Below are positions 56,410 through 64,000 of a stretch of 64,000 nucleotides of DNA, piece by piece (the stretch's first letter is position 1; every line of letters starts with the position of its first letter). A program made the position numbers and the translations under genes. Source of the stretch: Nissolia schottii (lineage: Eukaryota > Streptophyta > Magnoliopsida > Fabales > Fabaceae). The notes under the pieces were generated by a model that was not told the DNA's origin, made no database searches, and saw nothing but the letters and a program-made list of their open reading frames with translations. The DNA lies in the NCBI GenBank assembly GCA_003254905.1, contig QANU01097637.1, forward strand, positions 1 through 64,000, in the 5' to 3' direction.

Positions 56410-57890
56410 TTCCATCTCCTCACTCTCACTCTAAGCGCGTGGACTCACTCTCTGCCATGTACAAACATTTTAAAACATATATATGTACAAACTTTTGAAC
56501 TGACGTGCACAAATTTTTCAACAACCACAAATAAAAAAATATGACGGGAACGCAAACGAAAACGAAGACGAAGACGAAGAAGAAAACTTTTGTGTTCACA
56601 TGCACAAACTTTTGGACCTGGCATGCACAAACTTTTGAACAAGCATGCATAAATTTTCCTACATACATGCACAAACATTTGAAAAACCAAAAGAGTCCCC
56701 GATTTTTGCACACCTCTACAGTGCACACCAGTTGCACACCCCTTTATAATTCAAACTCACTACTGTGCAACTCAAAAAATGCGGAATCGTCTTTCCACTC
56801 TCTCACCTTTCACATTCCGCTCTCTCTCACGACTTTTCTCTTTCAAGAGCTCTTGCGACCTAATTATTTCTTCATCTGTTCCTCTGTTTATCTTTCGTTT
56901 TATCCATTTTTATGTTCTATTTTTCTTTTCTCTCTTTGCTTCGATTATATGATGGTTGTGTCTATATAATACAAAACATAGGTTTGTGTATATAATATGA
57001 TTGTGTCCAGCTTTGTGTGTGTGTGTGTGTGTATATCGGTTAGGTCATATTTTTAAAAGTGTTAGATCTGAGTTCATGAAAATGTTGTGTCTGACTATAA
57101 TAAAAAATTGTGTCTGTTTATTTAAACTAGTTGTGTCTTAAACAATAAAAAGGTTAGGTTTTTTACTTTGATAAGGTTGTGTCTGTTTTCACCAAATGGT
57201 TGTTTATGTTCTACTTTTGTTTCTCTCTCTTTGTTTCGATCATGCTTTTAAGATGCATGTAATGGTTGTGTCTGTGTAACATAAAAGATGGGTCTGTGTA
57301 TATAATGTGGTTATGTCCATCTTTGTAAGATGGTTAAGTTATGTTATTTAATAAGGTTAGGTCTAAGTTCACAAAATGGTTGTGTCACTAAATCGTATTT
57401 AAAATATGCACATCAATTACAGAAACGATTACAGAATGAGAAAGCACAGAACAGATAAAAAACGAACGAACGAGAATGATTGAGCATAAACCAAACCAAA
57501 TCGATACACTAAGAGAGAATGAGCAACAATGAAGCAAGAAAAAGCAAAGCGCGGAATTAAAAGAGAATGAACAAAATGAAGAAATAAAAGGAATGGACGG
57601 AACAGTTTAATGAGTAAGCAGATAATTTTAGTAAAATAGCGTTGGTGTGCAACAAGTATGCAAAGAGGAGGTGTGCAAGATAAATAATTATCCAAACCAA
57701 AAACAAGAAATATGATGGAAACAAAAATGAAAACTCTTGGATTCACAAAGAATAAGATAGAAACGAAAAAAAATGATAGGAGATTAGGGAAGAAGAGAAA
57801 AATAAATAAAGAAGAAGAAACACATATTAGGGAGTGTGTTGTACAAAAGTTGACAAATTTTGGATTGTACACAAAACATTTCTCCTCATA
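56410..57890. mobile_element. TTTGTGCATG-type repeat split by a TTGCACACC element
   Basis: 56410-56700 and 57690-57890 are the two halves of an inverted relative of 20235-20640. Between them, about 56703-57682, lies a separate element with ends TTGCACACCTC (left) and GAGGTGTGCAAG (right), about 0.98 kb, with GGTTGTGTCTG-type internal words (57060-57390). The insertion is visible by comparison with the uninterrupted copy. The frames at 56426-56969 and 57429-57872 are chance frames within it. Confidence 0.6.
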
Positions 57891-59000
57891 GACTAATTAT
57901 TTCATCAACTCTTGACAACCTTATAGATAAATTTAATATTTTTCATAACTTAGACACAAATTTGACGGACGTTGTCAATCTTAAAAGACAAATTTGATGG
58001 ATTACTTGATGTTAATATAGTGATGGATTTATATACATTCGTACAGTAATATTACTTAATAATATGTATTTTACCAATTAAAATATTTTAACCAAAAAAT
58101 GTTCCTTTTTATAACCTTTTCATAACCACCAGCGTACTTTTTAAGGATAGTTTATAAAAAAAAAAAACGTAGCTTTGTATCAAATTTTTGTCGTGAAGTG
58201 TGACTAATATGTTGTATTGAGTGTCTTTTTTTAATATATTTTATGTATTTATTATTTTTTAAAAATTATTAAAATCTTTGAATTCATTGTTTACTTTTCG
58301 TTACTAATTAGTGTTTGTTAATTAAAAATTTTAGTGCTAACAATTTCTGACAGCCTTTTCGGGGTGCATGATTTTGCACTTCGTGATCTTGAGTCTTGAC
58401 ATATGTAAATATAATGTATACACACTACCAAAAAAAAAAAAGAAACCCTAAAAAAATCACTTTATTATCCACGACACACCGTAGGAAAATAACAATTGCA
58501 GCCCAAATAATTTGAGTCCTTATACATTCTCAATCTCTCACTCTCTTCCTCCTCGACCGCGGAAAAAAAAGACGTGCTCGTCTCTCACACAGTCGCTTTT
58601 CCTCGTCCATTGTGGTCATAGCTTTCCACATTCCACATTCCACAGCCGTCGCCGCTAGCCGCCAGCCACCGGCCACCGCCTTCTGCATTCTTCCACCTTA
58701 TTTTTTTCTCCATTGAAGAGCTAGTTTGGCGCTCTTAGTTGCTCTGTTGAATCTGTTTGAATTCCTTTTTTCTTCAATTGTTTCATTTGGTATTTTTTTT
58801 TTTTTCTCTTTGCATGAGTTTTCTTCAACTTGATTTTTTCTTTAATCAATCTCACGCTTTTGTTTCTTCTTGAAATCACTCATAGATCTAAAATTGTAGG
58901 AAGGAACACTGTCCAATTCGTTCATCTTAACATCGCAAGGTCTGAAACCCTAGCTTTGTAGTAAAACTTAGTACACATGTACCTGTAGGTTTCTGGCATA
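57891..59000. other. intergenic, with a CACTACC-ended patch resembling a captured 5' UTR
   Basis: 58424 reads CACTACCAAAAAAAA. 58490-58960 is C/T-rich with CCGCCAGCCACCGGCC and a later TTGAAATCACTC stretch, like the leader and first intron of a plant gene, but no coding exon follows. From 58990 the family 3' flank text (AAGTTGGACTTCTTAGG) begins. Confidence 0.4.
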
Positions 59001-59119
59001 CATAAGTTGGACTTCTTAGGTTATATCATACATATTACAACCCCAAGATTTCTTTTTTCTTTTTTTATAAAAAAAAAGTCTATAAATAATACATTAGTGC
59101 AGTTGTCTTCCTCTTCTAA

Positions 59120-60305
59120 GTCCAAGGATAAGCTCCTTGATAACGAGATTACCATTGTAATTGCCATTAATGGTTCTATCATTGACCCGGATGTCTCTTT
59201 CTGCATTTTGTTCGCTGCCATGAAGCTGCAGAAACATTGTCAATGTCGCTTTTTTCACTCTCAGATTGTGTGAACACGCTGCGATGCCTCTAAATGGCTA
59301 AACTAGCACAATGACAACAATCAGTAAGCTCCCAAGTCCTAGTTCTACGGACCTCATCAAACATGTAAAACAAGGCGTTGACTTGACAGGGTGCTGATGA
59401 GGGCCTTCTACAGCATAATTCAAACAACTCTTCTCTAACACTCTAATTCTTTTGACTATAAGAGAAAATCCAACATCTTTTCCATTCTCGGTATTAGCAT
59501 AGTAGTATGCCATGGTCATCATGTAAGTCTTCTCATCCTACTACACTTTTTTCTTAAGCTCCCGAATCATAAGAAACTTCATTGTTCCTCTCCCCATAAT
59601 TGTTTCACTAATGTTACCCCTTACATTAGTGGTATTATAATTGATTGTACTAATATGTGACATTAACTACCACTAATATAAGGGCTAGCATTACTGGAAC
59701 AATGAGAAAAAGTGTAGGAAGGATAAAAAATAATCCTTACATAATGACTGTGGCATACTATTATACCATAACTGAGAATGGAAAAGACATTAGCCTTTCT
59801 CTATTAGGCATATCGAACAAATATGTGGGCTGAAGAAGACCTGCTTCAGCTCTTTTCACAGTTGCCGAATCGATAAACTATGTACCATCTTTGATCATGA
59901 TCCCTAACATCTCATGATCATGATAAATATCTGAAGTCATAGCACACATATATGAGGGCTGAAGAAGACCTGCTTCAACTCTTTGCATAGTCAGATCAAC
60001 AGTAAAGAACGTAGCATCATCCATATCGATAATCTTGACATCTAACATCTGACCGAGTCATGAAAATTGTCATACAGGGTATCTAACTCGACTTATAGTA
60101 TTAATCACCGAATCTTGGAAATCGCCATACAACAGTTAAAGTGAAGTTACAAGTCTACGTACCTTGTATGACAATTTTCATGACTCGGTGATTAATTCTC
60201 TGTTGCTATATTGCTTAAACTCTCTTCCTGTGAAGTGAAGGGAAGCAGATCCTCATCTCCATTGCCAAAACAAAGACTGTTGGCGCCGGAAGGACTGTTT
60301 CCCAA
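59120..60305 (-). pseudogene. heavily decayed MGNSP-family copy
   Basis: The start site at 60303-60305 reads TTG instead of ATG before GGAAACAGTCC. Family text is scattered over frames: a DVGFSLIVKRIRV stretch with VEGPHQHPV at 59300-59522, and an SESEKSD-type acidic stretch near 59255. There are local rearrangements. A segment ending GAAGAAGACCTGCTTCA occurs twice (59830 and 59960), and CATGAAAATTGTCATACA (about 60059-60076) recurs as its complement near 60164-60181. The CPHC and tail motifs are unrecognisable. Clearly a pseudogene, older than the others. Confidence 0.75.
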
Positions 60306-60454
60306 TTTTATTATTGCAATTTGGAAGATCAAATATATATGAATATACGAATGATATATAGTTGAGACTAACCATGTGTATCGATTACTCGGTTATGAAA
60401 TTGGTGAATGGGAGAAGTTTTCTTCTCTATCGTTGGGTTTGTTTGGCAATAATG

Positions 60455-60552
60455 TAGACACAGTTTATATATGTAGAGGACTGAAATTGATTAAGGGTTG
60501 CGTTATTCTTACGCAAAGTTAATGGTGCTATGGCATGGCATCTAATTCCTCC
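60455..60552 (-). promoter_or_regulatory. MGNSP-family promoter block, copy 12
   Basis: TTTATATATGTAGAGGAC, CTGAAATTGATTAAGGGTTG, CGTTATTCTTACGCAAAG, GGCATCTAATTCCTCCA. One change in the core. Belongs to the decayed copy. Confidence 0.65.
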
Positions 60553-60629
60553 ATGACTTTTTTTTTCCCCTTTCCTTTCAACATAGAATTTCTCGTTTTT
60601 AGCATTTTTCTTTATGATAGAGTTTTGTC

Positions 60630-61095
60630 ATCAAAGATGCTAGTAAAGTTAGATTCTTCTGCCTTGATCTAATTCTTCTCAGTATGTGTGTATGAATTTG
60701 TGTATACATATACCGGTGGATACTCTTTTTTTTCTCCGAGTATTTTATCTTACTAAATTTTTCTTCGGAAGGATTATTAACAAGGCTCTACCTACATAAA
60801 CCCAAACCCGACATTGTATCTAGCTTGCTCAATTGAGTTTAAGCCTAATTCTTTTAACGATCGAGGTGTGTGGGCGTGTCTATGTATGTGGATGTGGGCG
60901 TGTGTGTGGTTCATGTGAGAGAGAGCATTTTATGTGAGAGTAAAATTTTAATCATTAGATTTTATTTATATGATTAAGATTAAATTTTTTTAAAAAAATC
61001 ATATTAGAGAAAAAGTGAATTAATTCTGAAATTAATGAGCTGGATTTTATATATGCTTGTTTGCTCGTGGAAGTTGACCCCAATATAAGTTGCGT
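60630..61095 (+). repeat. METTL5 intron-2-like segment, interrupted
   Basis: 60638-60680 (CATCAAAGATGCTAGTAAAG, GATTCTTCTGCCTTGATC) and 61040-61080 (TATGCTTGTTTGCTCGTGG then AGTTGACCCC) match two neighbouring parts of 62958-63080. About 350 bp of unrelated AT-rich DNA lie between them. Confidence 0.6.
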
Positions 61096-61169
61096 ATTAA
61101 TTACATTGCATCACTTATAACTAGATGAAATAATTGAATCGAAAAAAGAAGGAAGAAAATTCTCTTGTC

Positions 61170-61316
61170 ATGCATGCACGTACGGTTGGTTTCTAATGGC
61201 AAAATCATGGACACACAGCTTATACTTATAGTAGAACTGGAAAGGAATTAGTTAGCTTTATTCTTCCTTCCGATAGGTTAATTATGGTGGCGGTGGCATC
61301 TAATTCTTCCGTTATT
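61170..61316 (-). promoter_or_regulatory. MGNSP-family promoter block, copy 13, orphan
   Basis: GCATGCACGTACGGTTGG, CACACAGCTTATACTTATAG, GGAAAGGAATTAGTTAGC, TTTATTCTTCCTTCCGATAGG, GGCATCTAATTCTTCCG. The core and TATA are decayed. No gene lies to its left before the METTL5-like segment, so the gene of this unit has been lost. Confidence 0.6.
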
Positions 61317-61489
61317 TATTGTTTTTACCTTTACACCCAATTTTTCTCTCCTTTCCTTTAACTAGCATTTGTTGAGTTTTTTACTCTTTTGCCCTTATCA
61401 GCAAAACTAATTACCAAAATACCCCCATTTAAAAACATTTTACCAAATTACCACCATTTGTGTTGACCTCGTGGCTTCCGCGGACTGCG

Positions 61490-61625
61490 TGGAGGGCCAC
61501 ATCAGATTCGCCAACACGGTTGGCAAATTCAGTACAACCCAAGATGCATCATTTTAACTAAATTCGCCAACGCGGTAGGCGAATTCAGTGTAAATTCGCC
61601 AACCGTGTTGGCGAATCCAAGGGCC
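61490..61625. repeat. GGCGAATTC inverted-repeat cluster
   Basis: Three pieces of text ATTCGCCAACNCGGTNGGC with GGCGAATT complements (around 61506, 61561 and 61596) can pair with one another. A GTAATCAACCGG/CTAAACCTAAACCC duplication follows at 61640-61710. It looks like transposon end debris. Confidence 0.5.
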
Positions 61626-61739
61626 ACGTGGTACAAACCCTAAACCTAAACCCTATTCCCCGTAATCAACTGGGTTGACCCTAAACCTAAACCCTAATCC
61701 CCGTAATCAACCGGTTTGTTATAGTTGGTTCAAAAAGTC

Positions 61740-62490
61740 TCAAATACAAGAGTTAATGTTTTGGTGGGTTCTACCCATGTGATTGAATAATGCAAATAAA
61801 AAAAATGATCTTGATGGTATAGGAATTGAAATAGATGGATAGAATGAAAGCAAAACCTGTGATGAATAGCGGTTTAGAGACCTTGTAATTGTAGATTGTT
61901 GTCTGCAATCTGCATTGCAAATTATGTTGAGTAGGGATGAACATTAGACGAACCAACTCGACAAACTTGCTTGACTCAAAGCTAATTAGATCTTGGGTGA
62001 AAACTCACTCGACTCAATGCTTTGTTAGTTGGCGGGTTATTGGATTTTAAAACCAAATCGACTCGTCCAGCCAACGAAAGCCTTTATTATACTTAATGCT
62101 ACCAACCTAGTCCAATATCCCTCATTTCTGACCAATTTTTTTATATCTAAATCAGCCCAAAAAATCAGTCATAACCACCCTTCCCACAAGAAAAAAAAGA
62201 AAAAAGAAACTCTCAAACACGAAAAAAAAAAAATTACCCCAAAATAATGACAAAAAATCCTAAAAAAAACACAATCACTTGACACAACCAAAAGAATCTT
62301 AAGTCACCCCATTTAAAATTACACACCTCGACTCGTCCAACCCACCGTTGAGTTCTTCGGTTTGATGGGTTCCGTAGAATATGACTTGAATGAGTTGAGG
62401 TACATACCTCAATTATTGGGGATACCAAATTTTTTGTCTTTTTGGTAGCGCATGGACACCTAAAATGTAAAAACGAGTTGAGCACAGCTC
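61740..62490. other. intergenic upstream of METTL5
   Basis: AT-rich DNA with GACTCAA/ACTCGACTC words and no gene. The minus-strand 83-codon frame at 62234-62485 has no domain. Confidence 0.45.
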
Positions 62491-62493
62491 GTT

Positions 62494-62527
62494 TGGGCCC
62501 AAATCTGGGCCCAATTAATTCGGCCCA
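62494..62527 (+). promoter_or_regulatory. site II elements in the METTL5 promoter
   Basis: TGGGCCCA at 62494-62501 and again at 62506-62513, then GGCCCA at 62522-62527, 80-115 bp upstream of the ATG. TGGGCY site II elements are known in plant promoters of ribosome-biogenesis and translation genes (bound by TCP factors). This fits an rRNA methyltransferase gene; the regulatory role here is inferred. Confidence 0.65.
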
Positions 62528-62608
62528 GCCGTGACGGTGGGAGAAAGAAAACGGAACGAAAATCTACTTCCCTTCTTTTCATCATCGCCGTCGCCGGAAA
62601 AAAAGAAG

Positions 62609-64000
62609 ATGAAACTGAAGCAGTTGGAAGGCCTCCTCGGTGGTCTTGACCAGTTCCCTAACCCTAAGGTTTCTCCTTCTTCTCTCACTTCTCACACTTA
62701 TTTATTTATTTATTTTTAATTTTTCATTTCTATTCTGAACCACAGTTTTTTGTTTTTGCTTGTTGCTGTGATGAAGGTGGAGCTTGAGCAGTACCCAACT
62801 GGACCCCACATCGCTTCTCGAATGCTCTTCACTGTAATACCCTTCAATTCCTCTTTTAATTCACCTTCTTCTGCCATGTTTGGTATTGTTTCACTTTTTG
62901 TTTTTTATTTTTCAATCTTTCCCTTGTCTGTCTGTCCCTTCAAGGTTCAAAACTTTTACTCATCAAAGATGCTAAAGTTGGATTCTTTTTGCCTTATCCC
63001 ATCTTCATCTCGTGGTTCCCGTTAATGGGTATCTTTTACACATGCTTGTTTGTTTGTGGAAGTTGACCACACCCCATTATATGCTTGTTGTAGTTAGTTA
63101 ACAGTTTTAGCTAGAATTTGGGTTTTAAGATAACATTTTCGATTTTTGGAAATTTGATTGCTATTTCTTTGTACTTTGATAGCCATCTGAGAAGTTTACT
63201 TCTTGTGGAAGGGAAAGATGGGGAGGGTTTTATAGTAAATTAATCAATGTAATGGTGTGTGAGTGTGTGTGTGAATTTGCAAAATTATCTTCTTTTAAAG
63301 TGGTTGAAGTCCTGTTTCCATTGTAATTCATGTGAATCAGGCTGAGAATTCATTTGGGGATGTGAGCAACAAAGTAGTGGCTGACTTTGGATGTGGTTGC
63401 GGCACGTTAGGTGTTGCTGCTGCTCTTTTGGATGCAGAGTTAGTTGCATCTTTCCCCTTCTACCTTTGCAGGATCTTTTACCAGTTTGTCTTCGTTTAGT
63501 TTTACATTCACTTGCTGTTCTTATGCTACCTCAAACTGAGCGACGTTAGAATCACGTTTTAGTTATTTGAAACTTTTGAACTACTATTGTATAGAACCTG
63601 CAGGAACTTTCTTAAATGAATTTGTTTTTCCAATTTCTGAACTGTACCACACTTCACTTCACGTTCATGACTATGCGGTTGCATAGAGATCCTCCTTGTT
63701 GAATCAAATCTTAAATTTCAGTATATAATTTCGAGTTTGACAAAAAAAGGTTACCAAATGCCTTTTTCTTAATCAAGTCTGCATTACTGTATCTAATATT
63801 TGCTTGATTTGTGTTAGCATTGGTCAGACATGTTCTTGGCATTGATATTGATCCAGAATCTCTTGAAGTAGCATCTCTTAACTCTGAGGAACTTGAGGTA
63901 TTGTACGTCTCTCTGCTGATTATTATGATAAATGAGTAGATAGGTTTTATGATATCCAATTCTCTTGCTTGAGGAAAAGAATAGCAATGTTGGATCTATT
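62609..64000 (+). CDS. METTL5: METTL5-type 18S rRNA N6-adenosine methyltransferase, 5' part
   Basis: Transfers a methyl group from S-adenosylmethionine to one adenine of 18S rRNA; the human protein works with TRMT112 (family knowledge). Exons by GT-AG and frame: 62609-62668 (MKLKQLEGLLGGLDQFPNPK), 62777-62833 (VELEQYPTGPHIASRMLFT), 63341-63438 (from AENSFGDVSNK through VVADFGCGCGTLGVAAALL, ending after the first two bases of a codon) and 63828-63897 (completing it: EHVLGIDIDPESLEVASL then NSEELE). That gives 95 codons. Seen: SAM-binding motif I DFGCGCGTLG and the acidic ribose-binding DIDPES. The catalytic NPPF motif lies beyond the window. The start matches the plant family, which begins MKLKQLE. 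Intron 2 carries a segment repeated throughout the MGNSP array. Confidence 0.9.
62949..63095 (+). repeat. segment of METTL5 intron 2 shared with the array
   Basis: From ACTCATCAAAGATGCTAAAG through GTTCCCGTTAATGGGTATC to GACCACACCCCATTATATGC. Relatives: 3670-3800, 7528-7600, 10822-10900, 22380-22470, 31910-31960 (inverted), 34690-34766, 60638-61080. Here it sits inside a spliced intron and would not affect the protein. Confidence 0.75.

Noticed and set aside
61490-61720. CRISPR-like spacing of the GGCGAATTC repeats
   Set aside because: Only three irregular inverted copies in a plant nuclear context; fits transposon debris.

Overview
The window reads as nuclear DNA of a flowering plant, most likely a eudicot and possibly a legume. 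It is AT-rich, its one clear housekeeping gene has short exons with GT-AG introns, and the intergenic space is filled with plant-type mobile elements (Ty1-copia, Athila-like Ty3/gypsy, CACTA, hAT and Mutator-like MITEs). The legume guess rests on general appearance only. Single N characters at 1888, 10821, 18711, 27064, 32036, 49131, 50730 and 51614 mark assembly gaps of unknown size, several of them at the edges of gene-family copies.

The main content is a dispersed tandem array of an uncharacterised single-exon gene family, called here the MGNSP family after its conserved first residues. Four long copies have open frames (6055-7230, 16341-17249, 26070-26918, 53362-54276). A fifth (50731-51561) is open but cut by a gap just before its end. 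A sixth (3141-3524) keeps only the tail of the protein. Broken copies lie at 21451-21736, 21780-22121, 23464-24176, 32230-33090, 33130-33491, 41992-42944 and 59120-60305. All open copies are on the minus strand. The only plus-strand copies are the left halves of two head-to-head inverted pairs (about 21.26-22.32 kb and 32.04-34.63 kb).

Nearly every copy has the same upstream unit: a leader of about 120-150 nt, a TATA box, a block with the core GCGTTATTCTTCCGCAAGG, and then a stretch related to intron 2 of METTL5. The intact 5' part of METTL5 itself (18S rRNA adenine methyltransferase) starts at 62609 at the right edge and runs out of the window. Two array units also carry a remnant of METTL5 exon 3 with its splice acceptor. 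The array and METTL5 therefore share a duplication history.

The only other host gene is a CYP96A-like cytochrome P450 (14434-15804, minus). Its catalytic part is intact but the membrane anchor is missing.

By region: 1-11.5 kb holds the tail-only gene, a 1.3-kb CTTT/CTTG tract, the longest family member and a duplicated flank. 11.5-16.2 kb is AT-rich space around the P450. 16.2-27 kb holds family members, an inverted pair and a miniature copia-type element. 27-41.1 kb holds copia fossils broken up by CACTA elements plus the second inverted pair. 41.1-45.3 kb holds a broken family copy and a foldback MITE. 45.3-49.1 kb is an internally reduced Athila-like fossil. 49.1-54.6 kb holds two family genes and a hAT MITE into which one gene contig appears to have been misplaced. 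54.6-62.5 kb holds LTR and MITE debris and a decayed copy. METTL5 closes the window.
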